A model generated the notes under the pieces. That model was not told where the DNA came from. It searched no databases and saw only the letters and a program-made list of their open reading frames with translations. Both the position numbers and the translations under genes were made by a program. Positions 24,152 to 35,340 of a stretch of DNA of 64,000 bases are shown here, in pieces. Numbering within the stretch: the stretch's first letter is position 1; every line of letters starts with the position of its first letter. The DNA comes from Imbricaverruca yamaguchii (Eukaryota; Arthropoda; Thecostraca; Neoverrucidae), in NCBI GenBank assembly GCA_034440575.1, contig JAOTOL010001307.1, positions 248,001 to 312,000 on the forward strand. Direction: 5' to 3'.

Positions 24152-24879
24152 GTAAGTCGAAGCCTGGATAATCTGCACTCGTCTCATTCTGATGGTGTGT
24201 CGAGGCCTAAGCCTCCACACTACCCTGACTCGGCTAGTGAGTTGAGGTCAGGGTCGTACATTTATATCACACTGCTCGTGAGCGGACATTCGAGTAGCTC
24301 AGCTGAGTTTTTATAGTACCATAGTAACTCACAATTAGGACACTGAGCGAGCAAGGGCAACTGTGAAACCGCGGCAGTGCGAACATCCTGGCCAGACATC
24401 CCGTGTCTCCTGGCCCGAGTCGCCCTTCTTGGTTGCGCCGCGTGCTGACAAGGATTGCGTTTGTAGCCGATCTGGTATCGTATTGCATTCTTTGGTCTCT
24501 GTTATGAGCTCGGCGGAGTTAGCCGCAAAACGGCAAACGAATCTGCATTCGTGAGAGAAGCCTGAATGTGCACTCCTGTCACACTGTTAGCGATTGAAAG
24601 CGGGAATCTTATCAGCATGGTGTGCTTGTGAGTGGGCTTGTGCGTCTGTTAGTCCAGCCCCCTCCCATGCTGCTGTTGAATGGAGATCTGTACCAGTACA
24701 CACTGCTTAGTAACGGGTGTGCGGGAAGGCCAGTGTAAGGGCCACAACACTGCTAGTGCTGACATTTCACATCAACTTTATACTGCTAACCTTGTACCGT
24801 CCGTCTTATCGAACAATTATAATCAGTTTCCAAGAAATTGGATAAGTGATGTCAGATCAGTGAACATATCCTACCGATT

Positions 24880-24933
24880 ATTATATATTTATATATATGA
24901 ATATATATTTATATATACATATACATATATGTG

Positions 24934-24986
<53 letters not shown>

Positions 24987-24990
24987 ATAT
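24880..24990. repeat. AT-rich TA microsatellite
   Basis: TA dinucleotides with TTTA, GAAT and CATA interruptions, followed by a TG-rich stretch to 25075. It is in intron 5 of the transporter gene. Confidence 0.95.
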
Positions 24991-25624
24991 GCAGATGTGA
25001 GTGTATATGTGTGTTATTATGTTTGTGTATGTGTGTGTTGTATGTATTTGTGTGCGTCTGAATGTGTGTGTGTATGGGGGGTTATTAAACAGTGTTCCTT
25101 GGTGACTTTTAGACCTAAAAGGAATGAACAGAGATGCTACCTAGTGCTCCCATGTCATAGCATATATACTTAACTAGCAGGAAGCTTTTAGGTCAGCTTG
25201 AATATTCTACTTAGCGCTCTCTTTTCCTGGCTCAATTGGCACAAATTGATTATAAACCTTGTCGAGGATGTTGAGCTTTAATTCCCTTGCATTAATAGTG
25301 AATGTCAAAGTTGAAAAGTTGTGCGCTAATGAACCGCTAGCATTCAAGGCCGGTGACATTTACAAGCCGATGCATAACGTGGTGCTACTTATAACTCACG
25401 GTTGATCACCTTACTAGGAGGTTTGAGTGGTAGGAGGAAGACGTTTTAATAATAACCTCAACCAATATACACCGTAAAATGAAACACGGAATTTGTAATA
25501 AATGATACAAAATGCACTACACTTTCAATAGGACGGCGCTGTGTACAATAAGTACTCGGGACCAGCAACTCATTCTTGTTGAATTGTGTAAATCATCTGT
25601 TGCAACGACAACTTTTGAAGCAAA

Positions 25625-26105
25625 TTCAGCCGGCCACACTCTCTCGTCGCCCCACTGTGTTGGAACATCTACAGCAGGCCAAACTCTCCCGTCAGGTCAC
25701 TGTGTTGGAAAATCTACAGCCGCCCAAACTCGTCACACCACTGTGTTGGAACATCTACAGCCGGCCAAACTCGTCACACCACTATGTTGGAACATCTACA
25801 GCCGGCCAAACTCGTCACACCACTGTGTTGGAACATCTACAGCCGACCACACTCTCGTCACCCCACTGTGTTGGAAAATCTACAGCCGGCCACACTCTCT
25901 CGTCACGCCGCTGTGTTGGAACATATACAGCCGGCCACACTCTCTCGTCACGCCGCTGTGTTGGAACATATACAGCCGGCCACACTCTCTCGTCACGCCG
26001 CTGTGTTGGAACATATACAGCCGGCCACACTCTCTCGTCATGCCGCTGTGTTGGAACATATACAGCCGGCCACACTCTCTGGTCTCGCCACTGTGTCGGA
26101 AGATT
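25625..26105. repeat. 45-bp minisatellite (about 11 copies)
   Basis: Units carry TGTGTTGGAACATATACAGC and CGGCCACACTCTCTCGTCA. They are shorter and more variable at the left end and pure 45-bp units on the right. Forty-five is a multiple of three, so each frame gives a periodic 15-residue peptide in a 200-codon open frame; there is no start context or family match. Confidence 0.93.
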
Positions 26106-26109
26106 ATTG

Positions 26110-26890
26110 AATGAAGCAATAAAGAGAAAGCTGACACTGCGCGTGTACCTAATGATATATGCCACATTTCGACTAAAACGTTGAAGATCACTTCTTTGCT
26201 GAAGTAAACTATTGTTCATAAACTTGCGGAAGTTGCACTGATACGCAATTCAGATGTTTTGTTTTGGTTTATGCTGTTCGTCGGTGGAGTTGGTGACGGT
26301 AAATATGATGAAGCCATCTGGCATAACAACGTCTAGAGGAAACACCGGAAAACGATAGCGCCCAAGTAGAATGAGCACACATCACACACATCGCATACGA
26401 CAAGCGTGGAAGCACATTCCTGCAGATAGCATGAAACTGAACTGAATAAATTCACCTTAACATTTTGATTGCTGCTGCAATGTTGGCTCTGAATGATTTA
26501 TGTCCCCTGACATTTCGCATTTCATAAAGTCACCGTCGGACTGAAATGGCCACCGTCGATTTCTGCAAACAAAGCTAACTTTCCAGTTATGGTGAGAAAT
26601 GGCCTTTTAATATTTTCCCCAGTCGGCGAAAGATGCAATATCACTTGGAAATGGGACTTTATTGGTCGACGAATATAAGTGGTGCTTATGACGGTCAGCC
26701 ACTTTATAGGCTTAACGACCAATCAAAGCAAAAGTGGCAGAACGTATAATGTGTTGAAGCAATAATGTGAACTGCATTGCAGACAGTCGAACACTAGACT
26801 TCATTCGCTATGTGTGGGCAGGCTGCGGACAATCCCGTCTGCGTGGTTCGCATTGTTGATTTTTGGAATTACGCGGTGGCGGTTGTATGG
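26110..26890. other. Intron 5 DNA without recognised feature
   Basis: AT-balanced sequence between two minisatellites. Nothing recognisable on either strand. Confidence 0.4.
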
Positions 26891-26894
26891 ACCG

Positions 26895-27630
26895 TCAACC
26901 GCTGCTGGTGGCCAGCCTGATGGTGGCCATGCTGCTGGTGGTCATGCTGCTGGTGGTCATGCTGCTGGTGGTCATGCTGCTGGTGACCAGCCTGATGGTG
27001 GCCATGCTGCTGGTGGTCATGCTGCTGGTGGTCATGCTGCTGGTGGTCATGCTGCTGGTGACCAGGCTGCTGGTGGTCATGATGCTGGTGACCAGGCTGC
27101 TGGTGGTCATGCTGCTGGTGGTCATGCTGCTGGTGGTCATGCTGCTGGTGGCCATGCTGCTGGTGGTCATGCTGCTGCTGGTCATGATGCTGGTGGTCAT
27201 GTTGCTGGTGGTCATGCTGCTGGTGGTCATGCTGCTGCTGGCCATGCTGCTGGTGGTCATGCTGCTGGTGGTCATGCTGCTGGTGGTCATGCTGCTGGTG
27301 GTCATGCTGCTGCTGGCCATGATGCTGGTGGTCATGCTGCTGGTGGTCATGCTGCTGGTGGTCATGCTGCTGCTGGTCATGATGCTGGTGGTCATGTTGC
27401 TGGTGGTCATGCTGCTGGTGACCAGCCTGATGGTGGCCATGCTGCTGGTGGTCATGCTGCTGGTGGTCATGCTGCTGGTGGTCATGATGCTGGTGGCCAT
27501 GCTGCTGGTGGTCATGCTGCTGGTGGCCATGCTGCTGGTGGTCATGCTGCTGGTGGCCATGCTGCTGGTGGTCATGCTGCTGGTGGCCATGCTGCTGGTG
27601 GCCATGCTGCTGGTGGTCAGGCTGTCGCTC
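26895..27630. repeat. 15-bp minisatellite CTGCTGGTGGTCATG
   Basis: Close to 50 units of CTGCTGGTGGTCATG with variants GACCAGG, GACCAGCCTGATG and GGCCATG. All frames stay open over the array, giving repeats that look like LLVVM, GGHAA or, on the other strand, SMTTS. The hydrophobic frame would look like a membrane segment to an automatic predictor. It lies inside intron 5 and I do not call it a gene. Confidence 0.96.
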
Positions 27631-28234
27631 TGGTCAGATGGCTGCCACGGCCTTTGAGCGGTGGCGACCACCAGACAGATCCCACCGTTCGAGGTCAGGT
27701 CGTCTACGCTGCCGGCGCCAGCTGGTCATCTCAGTCCGAGCCAGCGGTGGTGTCGGGATTCTGCGTTGTGTTCGGCCGTCGTGCCATTTTGACCCCTCCG
27801 CCCTCTCCGAATTAGCTGGTGTGACATTAGTTATGCAAAACAAAAGTCCATATGCGTTATATTGATGTCAAAACAACAACCGGCAGATCATAATGGTAAG
27901 CCAATCGAATGCAATGTTGTGGCAAAATGTATGCATTGATGTGCCACATTTGGTGGAACAGTAAGACACTTAGAAAATGTTAACGACCAGCTCCAACACA
28001 TGAAAAACGGAAAACATTCCCGAAAAACTACGATATTTATTGCGCGGTAAGAGGCTCTAATTCGGGTAAAACATGAAAATATGCATCGGGTGATATCACG
28101 TCCATGCACACAAATGTTGGCGTACGCCCACTTATTTGTCTCATATGACTGAGAAGGTAACGTGTAGGAACGCAATTAATATCGCATCAGTTAAGTTATT
28201 GGTGTCTTGTATCCGGTATAAATACATTGAACCG

Positions 28235-28237
<3 letters not shown>

Positions 28238-28298
<61 letters not shown>
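28238..28298. repeat. TA microsatellite
   Basis: A pure AT/TA run of about 60 bases in intron 5. Confidence 0.98.
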
Positions 28299-28300
<2 letters not shown>

Positions 28301-28840
28301 CCAAAAATATTCTTCAATGGAGCCAGTGACGAAGTTTCCATTGCATCGATTACATTGAAGCGTATAAAGCAAAAGTTGATATGGATTATTAGTGCAAGCA
28401 TAATCAAGCACCTAAACATTACACACACGCATACTCTAATGCCCTCACTCAAACATCCACTGGATGCTTATGCCGTGTCTACACTATCACTTCGGACATA
28501 ATGGGCGACAAATCATGCATAACATTCTTTATGACCACATTATCGCATGATCTTGGGTTACCTAGGATAGTGATCAAAATTTATCAAACATATCCCAGCA
28601 TATGAAGGTCTGAAACGTTCGGGCATAACATCGATGGAGCACAAAGTATCGGGGCGACATTTCCACTTCAAGCTCTGTCTTTTTGTTACGTTATTTAATT
28701 CGAATACTTTCCCAGCTACTCGCGAGGGATTAGGCTCATGGAAAACACAACTGGAGTAGGATGTGACATCCTACCCTGGCCCAGCCTGGGGTAGGATGTC
28801 AAATCCAGGGCGAGCCAACTGAGCACTTATCACTGCACTG
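28299..28840. other. Intron 5 DNA without recognised feature
   Basis: No exon or element recognised; near 28755-28800 a duplicated phrase GGGTAGGATGTnAnATCC precedes the acceptor array. Confidence 0.4.
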
Positions 28841-28849
28841 CTCGGAGTG

Positions 28850-29658
28850 GGGGCCAACGTCAGGGCCGACCTGACGTTGACATCCTGCTTCAGCTGGTGC
28901 ACTAGGAGGGATCAGCTGGCTGGTCCTGACGTTGACACTCCGCCCCCGATTGGTGCACAAGGAGGGATCAGCTGGCTGGTCTTGACGTTGACACCCCACC
29001 CCAGATTGGTGCACAAGGAGGGATCAGCTGGCTGGTCCTGACGTTGACACCCCCGCCCCAGATTGGTGCACTAGGAGGGATCAGCTGGCTGGTCCTGACG
29101 TTGACACCCCACCCCAGATTGGTGCACTAGGAGGGATCAGCTGCCTAGACCTGACGTTGACACCCCGCCCCAGATGGTGTGGTGGGAGGGGATCAGTTGG
29201 CTGATCCTAACTTGGCCCTTTCAGATGGTCTAGTAGGAGAGGTACAGCTGGCTGGTCCTGACGGCGGTCACCCCTCCATTTTCCTCCAGACCGTAAGAGT
29301 AGGAGGAGATTAGCCGCCTGAACATGACGCTGACCAGTACCCTCCCCCCCCCCTCCAGACGGTGCAGTAAGAGTTGAGCTAGCTGAACCTCACGGTGACC
29401 AGTACCCCCTCCAGACGGTGCAATACGAGCTGAGCTGGCCTGACCTGACGCCGACCAGCCTCCACAGATGGCGCGCCCACAGATGGCGCGCAGTAAGAGC
29501 TTAGCTGGCTTGACTTGACGCTGATCAGTGCACCCTCCCTTCAGACGATGCAGTACGAGCTGAGCTGGCTTGGCCTGACGCTGACCAATACCCCCCCCAC
29601 TCCAGACGATGCAGTAAGAGCTGAGCTGGCTTGACCTGACGACGACCGGTCTCCACAG
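28850..29658 (+). repeat. 57-70-bp array of exon-6 splice acceptors, about 12 copies
   Basis: Each unit has a pyrimidine-rich tract ending in CAG, then AnnGGTGCAnTAnGAG and an AGCTGGCnTGnCCTGACG phrase. Exon 6 begins CAG|ATGGCACAGTGTCACGAGG, which fits the same register (compare CAG|ATTGGTGCACTAGGAGG in the units). Left-hand units are about 57 bp and almost identical to one another; those next to the exon are longer and more varied. One unit (29460-29490) has CCACAGATGGCGCG twice. Confidence 0.8.
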
Positions 29659-29833
29659 ATGGCACAGTGTCACGAGGAGGGGCTCGATCCGGGCTCGCTG
29701 GGGCTGCTGCAGACGTTCCTGGGGCTGGCTCTGGCGCTGGGCTGCCTGGGCTGCGGCGTGGTGGTGGTACGACCGTCAACACAGTGCTGGATCTCGCGAC
29801 AGTATCTCTGCCAGGCTACTCTGCTCGGACTTG
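29659..29833 (+). CDS. SLC16-like transporter exon 6 (helix 8 to start of 9)
   Basis: Begins MAQCHEEGLDPGSLGLLQTF, then helix 8 (LGLALALGCLGCGVVVV) and the loop STQCWISRQYLCQA that starts helix 9. The EEGLDPGS and SRQYLCQA phrases are characteristic of the insect branch. The first codon is ATG by chance; phase 0 in from exon 5 and the helix count show this is an internal exon. Donor ACTTG|GTGGGT at 29833/29834, phase 1 out. Confidence 0.93.
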
Positions 29834-29962
29834 GTGGGTGCAGAGGTGGTGACGCTGCGCATCATGGATATGTCTCTTTAACTAGCGTTAATCCGCACCC
29901 GGCTGGGGTAAGGGCCCGGAGTACATCTTGCTGGGGGAGGATAATATGTCACACTGGTGGGG

Positions 29963-30150
29963 CGGGGATGGCCGAGTGGTTAACGTGTTGAGCTCTGGGT
30001 ACCAACGGTCCTGGGTTCAACACTCGCACTACTCGGGACATTTCCCAATCCCGCGGCCCACCTGCGAAACAGTGTGAGCGGCGCCACTAGCCGTAATCGT
30101 GCAAAAAGTGCGTCGAGAACAACCCAATAAACAAACACCAAACAATGTCC
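29963..30150 (+). mobile_element. tRNA-derived SINE-like copy
   Basis: TGGCCGAGTGGTTAA matches the A box of a leucine/serine-type tRNA, and GGGTTCAACACTCGC lies at the right distance to be a decayed B box. The tRNA-like head (about 75 bases) is followed by an unrelated body and an A/C-rich tail (AACAACCCAATAAACAAACA). An intact tRNA is unlikely because the B box and acceptor stem do not pair. It sits in intron 6 in the sense orientation. Confidence 0.6.
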
Positions 30151-30427
30151 CCCTGGTGAATTAAAAAGCATTGGTAACATTTTGTTTGATTCGCAAGAAG
30201 TCACCCATGATGTCAACTAGGAACATCCGAAGCATTTTCTGTGAGATCAATATCCTAAATCCCATTCCGAGATATTAGTATCTGAACTTCGAACACAAAC
30301 CTGATGCTAGGTTTATCTCTTGGGGTTGATTCTGCTTTTGATAAAATTGTTTTATAATGGTAATAATGGAAGTTTTCACACATCAAGAGTATCTTTAGTG
30401 TGATGTCTCATATTTGTGTTTAATGTT
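30151..30427. other. Intron 6 DNA without recognised feature
   Basis: Nothing recognised; AT-rich. Confidence 0.4.
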
Positions 30428-30476
30428 TCAAAATTATATGCATGTATATATATGCATATTATATGTAAAGATATTC

Positions 30477-30522
<46 letters not shown>
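30428..30522. repeat. TA microsatellite
   Basis: TA repeats with ATGCAT interruptions on the left, pure on the right, in intron 6. A short CCTGAA repeat follows at 30590-30608. Confidence 0.97.
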
Positions 30523-30525
<3 letters not shown>

Positions 30526-30609
30526 ATCGCCGTTTAAATGAGGATTTACATTTTCAATCCAGTTTGCATTAAACCCTAAACTTTCAAAAACCTGAACCCT
30601 GAACCCTGA

Positions 30610-32800
30610 AGTCCCAATAGGGGGAGAGTATATCCAATACGTGGTTTAGCAAGCATTGGAGCAAGCAGTATTGAGATAGCTGGAATAACTAAAATATCAA
30701 CTCGAATTAACCCGTCCCGTCTCGGGGTGGTCTTCAACCGCACCCCACTCCCTAAAGTTTTTTTTCGCGGATAGTGGATGAACGGCACGCGGCAGCGCTC
30801 CCAAATTTGGCATACCTTTTTCCACATCAATTTGAAATGCTGTTTCTTTTTTAATTTTGAAGTCAGTTGAATTTTTCATTTTAAAAAGTTTTTACTACAT
30901 ATAAATTTTGCGTATTTGCCGAATTGGAGTTCAAATAGAGGATTCTGGCGGCTAAAGTAAGCATTTTTTATTAGGGCAAGTTGACTTCCAACAACGTTTC
31001 TCGGTCTGCTCTACCCATTAGGAAGGGAAAATTGAAGAAAACTTGAAAACGTAAAATTTTGAAATTTCAAAAAAATAACATCTTTATTTTTGGGAGATCA
31101 AAAACAATTATTGCTCTAGTCGATTTCGCTGTCCTTTTCTCATTCCAAATAATTTTTTTTCTTCTCATATATCCCACAAAATGAACTCCCCAGAGTCAAA
31201 AACATAATGTAAGTCGTGAAAGGTCGTGAAAATCTAGCTCCCTGGTGACGTCACTTTTGTGGAAAATTGTTTTGGAGGGGGACCCGGACCCTACTCGTCG
31301 AGCACGTTCTGATGACACCTCTTTCGGTTTCATGCGATGCTAAGCTTGGATTTTAGAGGGGGTCTTCAACCGCCCCCCTCCCTCCCCCAGACGTGGTGTG
31401 AGGATTTGACCGGAAAGACGGCGCGGATTAATAAGGATGCCATTTTACCATTTTTAACAGCTGCATGCCAATATCATTCATACGTTGTAAGTTTACGTTT
31501 TAGGTGCTGCCTCAATATTAATAGTTATTATCTTCAATTGAAGCTGTCCGGAAACAATTTTCCCTGACAAACATACCCAAACTGTCGTATTGTATCACCG
31601 CCAGAACGAAATGACATCAAAGGTTGCCACAGTTCTGAGTCCAATATAAATATAGGTCAATAGCTCCTATATATATCGATATCAGATATACTTCCTCTAG
31701 TGTCTTGCCATGAAATTTGTTCACAGGCGAAGTATAATTGAATTGTATGTTCATTTGAATCTTCGGTCAAATTTGAATGTGAGTGCATGCTATATTATGG
31801 TTGTTTTTTAAAGAATATTATTGCTACCTGGAGTAATAGTCTATTTCAATATGCATTTGGTATTCTATGCTTGCATGCTATATACTTCAGCTTCATTTTA
31901 TCACTCAAGCCTGCATGCGACATGCGTTGCCATGGGTCAGCATGATCAATTCCATCGGCAACATTTCTGGGACAAGTTGAGGCTACACTTTTATAGGTTG
32001 GTTTGGGTCCACGATTGCGACCCATGCGTGTAGGAATCTACGCATTGCGCATTGGATCCATATATAGCTTCGTATGCAACACAATATACGCATGCAATAT
32101 CATGCACACTAATTCACATACATGGTAGCACAAGTGACAGCGCACGTTGTTGCAAACGTTCCTTAGAAATTGAGCGTTGGCGCCGCTCGCCATGACACAA
32201 CTCCCAGCAGCTGTCTTCTGTCCGCCGCCTAATGGTGTGCCAGTGGAGATCCATTTGTTAGTGCGATTGAGCCGTAACACCCGGCGCTTGTATGCTCCTG
32301 ACTTTCCTTGTTTATCTTACTAAATTCCTTCTCATATCATCGAATCTTGAACACAACACCGTGACAAATAATCACCTTCCACACTTTATTATGCAAACTT
32401 ATATCGCTGTGCTAGAAAGATGCACGACAAGTTATTCGATTAGGATGTCAAATGCGTCGTTCACGCTTCCACATGCCTGCGTACGTATATCAACTGGCAA
32501 CTATAAATACATCGCTTTGATCTGGCGGGCCCTCTGGCCTCCGAGCGCGTGATAGACGCTCGGCTACCATCCACCCGCTCTGTGCATGAGATGGCAGTGT
32601 CTGCGGGACGCCGCCGCACCTGTTGCCCGGCGTTCCATAAATCTGCCTCAACTGGCCCTCCGACTCCGAACTCGGCGCCGGCGCACCGCTTCCAGCAGCT
32701 GGCTGGCCGCCGGCTGGAGATTAGATTCCTCTCGCGGCGCCCCAGCTGGCTGTCTGTCGACACAAAAACGGCGCCGTCGTCGTCGCGTGGAGTGTCTCCC
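30610..32800. other. Intron 6 AT-rich DNA without recognised feature
   Basis: Two diverged occurrences of GGTCTTCAACCGCnCCCC (30729 and 31361) hint at an old duplication or two copies of one unidentified element. Otherwise nothing recognised. Confidence 0.35.
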
Positions 32801-32814
32801 GACGGCGCTGAGAT

Positions 32815-33145
32815 CGTCAGCCGACGCAGCTTGGATCTCATCCGGCTCGATCTCGGCTCAGGCCAAGTCACGCAGCTTGGATCTCATCTGGCCCGATCTC
32901 AGCTCAGGCAAAGTCACGCAGCTTAGATCTCATCTGGCTCGATCTCAGCTCAGGTTAAGTCACTCAGCTGGGATCTCAGCTGGTCCAGTCGCAGCTCGGG
33001 CTCAGTCACACAGCTGGGAGTTCAGCTGGTCCGATCTCAGCTCAGGCCAAGCCACGCAGCTGGTATCTCATCTGGCCCGATCTCAGCTCAGGCAAAGTCA
33101 CGCAGCTTGGATCTCATCCGCCTGATCTCAGCTCAGGCCCAGCCG
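32815..33145. repeat. Roughly 50-bp minisatellite
   Basis: About six units of the type CACGCAGCTTGGATCTCATC followed by TGGCCCGATCTCAGCTCAGG. It lies in intron 6, about 700 bases before exon 7. Confidence 0.85.
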
Positions 33146-33599
33146 GTTTCAAGGCCGCGGGTCGACCTCCGCCTGCTGCTGCAAATACGGCTGCATCGAA
33201 CATGGCGTGACTGCTGAAGTGACCGCCGGTGTGACCGTCGCCGTCACCGGTCTCGCCGTGTCGGTGTGATTGTGTGCGGTGTGACTGTCGCCGGCAGCAT
33301 TCGCGGCTCTCAGAGACGCCCCGGGGGCGGCCACCACCCACCCGATACAAGCCTTTGTCTGCTTTGTAGAGCAGAAGGATCATTAAGCAGCTGGCGCAGC
33401 TTCTCGGCGAGGCTTTGTTTGTCTCCGTTTTTTGTTTTTGCTTTCAGGTTTTGTTCGAGTTCGTTGAGCTGAACATTTGTCAGAGATTAAAAGTTAATGG
33501 CTGTCACAGACGGTAGCCTTTGTGGTGTTTGTAAACTGGGTCTCACTGGGTGAACTGTTTTTGAAGGAAGTGGCAATGCTTGCTGTTTTCCCAGCGCGC

Positions 33600-33860
33600 A
33601 TACTTGGAATTCAATAGGGATTTATTGTCGTGTCTGAATTGTTTTGTCGTCGCTATGACGCCTGCTGCATCTTCGACGTACGTAAAAATATGCTTCCGAA
33701 CGTAATCGAGGATTCCTACAAAATCTAACCTTGGATGCCTATGTGGATTTCTGGACATGGCAGATGTATTTGTCAGTAATATGTGTTGGCTTGCACGCTG
33801 GTGTGAGTCTCTGGATATCACCGAGGAGTTCCTCAGTGACACGCTCCACCTTGTACGCAG
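33600..33860 (+). repeat. 60-bp copies of the exon-7 acceptor
   Basis: CTTGTACGCAGGCGTGAGTCTC at the intron-exon junction (33850) recurs as CTTGCACGCTGGTGTGAGTC at 33790, as CTTGGATGCCTATGTGGATT at 33730 and, weaker, at 33670. The spacing is exactly 60 bases. Similarity falls with each step away from the exon. In the nearest copy the acceptor CAG has become CTG. Confidence 0.82.
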
Positions 33861-34067
33861 GCGTGAGTCTCCTGTCTCTGGTCGTGATCGAGGGATACCA
33901 CGGCTACGTGCTCTTCACCTGGCTGTACGGGGTGCTGCTGGGCGGGTACCGGTACGCCATCAAGGTGTACACGTACGAGCGGGTGCGCGCCCGCAACTTC
34001 AGTCGCGCCTGGGCGCTGGTGCAGGCTGCCGGCGCCGTCAGCGGCCTGCTGGCGGCGCCCATCACAG
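33861..34067 (+). CDS. SLC16-like transporter exon 7 (helices 9-11)
   Basis: Completes GVSLLSLVVIEGYHGYVLF (helix 9), then YGVLLGGYRYAIKVYTYE (helix 10) and VRARNFSRAWALVQAAG with helix 11 ending APIT. The YTYExVRARNFxRAW phrase matches the conserved helix 10-11 loop of the family. Acceptor TTGTACGCAG at 33860, donor ATCACAG|GTGAG at 34067/34068; phase 1 in and 1 out. Confidence 0.94.
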
Positions 34068-34329
34068 GTGAGATAGTGCGGGTCGTCCTCGCACCAACGG
34101 CACGACAGGACGATGCTCTGTCGCTACGCTTTGACAGTTGTGTTATCCGCCATAAGGACTGCTGCTTGGTGGCCGGCTTTCGCACAATTTGTCAGTGTTC
34201 TTTGGCGCTCTGATACGGCATCTGGTGGGTCTGGGCACTTGCGGTCGCACTGTGGGCGACGTCGGGCACGTGTGGCCCGCAAAGCATTATGTAATTAATG
34301 GCTGGATGAGCGGCATCAAGTGAACAGGA

Positions 34330-34430
34330 TATACCGGCAGTTCCTTCCGTGTGCCATGCCGTTGAGCTATCGAAACCGTCAATGCACTACTCTGGGGTCC
34401 CCGGTTCGATAGCGAGTAGTAACGCTACGA
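34330..34430 (+). mobile_element. Possible degenerate tRNA-like/SINE fragment
   Basis: CCCCGGTTCGATAGCGAG resembles a pol III B box. It is preceded at tRNA-like distance by GCCGTTGAGCTATCG, but no clear A box or tail is visible. It lies in intron 7. Confidence 0.25.
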
Positions 34431-34570
34431 CATGGACGCTGATTTCATCTTTTGCCTCCACCTTTCCCACGGCAACGATTGGGAGCGATAGCATTAAAGT
34501 TAATGATGAATGCGCCTGGCGAACGACGCCGTTGGCTTCCACATTACCAGGCGGCGTGGTTCCGTTTCAG

Positions 34571-35178
34571 CCTACATCAACAACCGCAGCGCAAAAGCCG
34601 GCTACTACTTCTCCAGTGCAGTGGTGATGCTCGGCGCGTGCGTGTTCTTCATGATGAACATCTACCGCAACAAGCTGCGGAAGATGGACACGACGCTGTC
34701 CTACACGACGGTGGACAGTCAGCTGTCGTCGGGCCACGAGCAGTGCCACCTGACGGCGGGCGACGACAGCGCGCACAAGGTGTGCACGTGCGCGTTCCCG
34801 CCGGAGGAGGGCAGCGCCCACTCGGCGGGCGGCACCTACGGCCGCACGCCGCAGCTGGCGCGCATCGGCAAGTCCATCTCGTTCGCCAACAGCGTCGACG
34901 TGGTGGACGACAAGCTGCTGGAGCGCGTGCCGGACGGGCTGACGTGCATCTCGGAGGAGGGCCTGCTGGACCAGCTGGACAACTACACCTACTACTTCCC
35001 GGGCGACTGCATCACCAGCTGCGACAAGGTGGAGAACTTCCTGCTGCGCACCGACCGCGAGGCGCTGCTGCTGTCGCGGCCGCTGCAGATGGCCGCCGCC
35101 ATGAGCGTCAGCGAGCCGGACTGTCTGAGCCGGCTCGGCGCCAGGCTGGACGAGTGCGACAAACGTCGCCCCGCGCCT

Positions 35179-35209
<31 letters not shown>

Positions 35210-35340
35210 AGCAGCAGCAGCAGGCGCCGCAGCCGCAGCCGCAGCCGCAGTCGCTGCGAACGTTCGTCCTCAGGAACGGCCCGCAGTGGCAGCCGCAGGC
35301 CGAGATGAGCATCATTGACGAGATGACCACGTCGGTGTGA
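34571..35340 (+). CDS. SLC16-like transporter exon 8 (helix 12, cytosolic tail, stop)
   Basis: Starts AYINNRSAKAGYYFSS and runs through helix 12 (AVVMLGACVFFMMN) into a positively charged IYRNKLRK. About 220 cytosolic residues follow, with clusters of acidic and serine residues, a run of about eleven prolines then glutamines and PQ repeats (35175-35250), and the end IIDEMTTSV. The terminal T-S-V fits a class I PDZ ligand. The tail is much longer than in most SLC16 proteins. Acceptor CGTTTCAG at 34570 is chosen because it alone gives phase 1 and the expected APIT-x-YIN join; CACATTACCAG at 34552 would not. TGA at 35338-35340. No AATAAA was seen in the next kilobase. Confidence 0.93.

Noticed and set aside
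26814..27815. 334-codon frame with GGHAA repeats and an overlapping hydrophobic frame
   Set aside because: Pure 15-bp minisatellite inside transporter intron 5; all frames on both strands are open.
29963..30040. Functional tRNA gene
   Set aside because: A box is good, but the B box is damaged, stems do not pair and a SINE-like body with A/C-rich tail follows.
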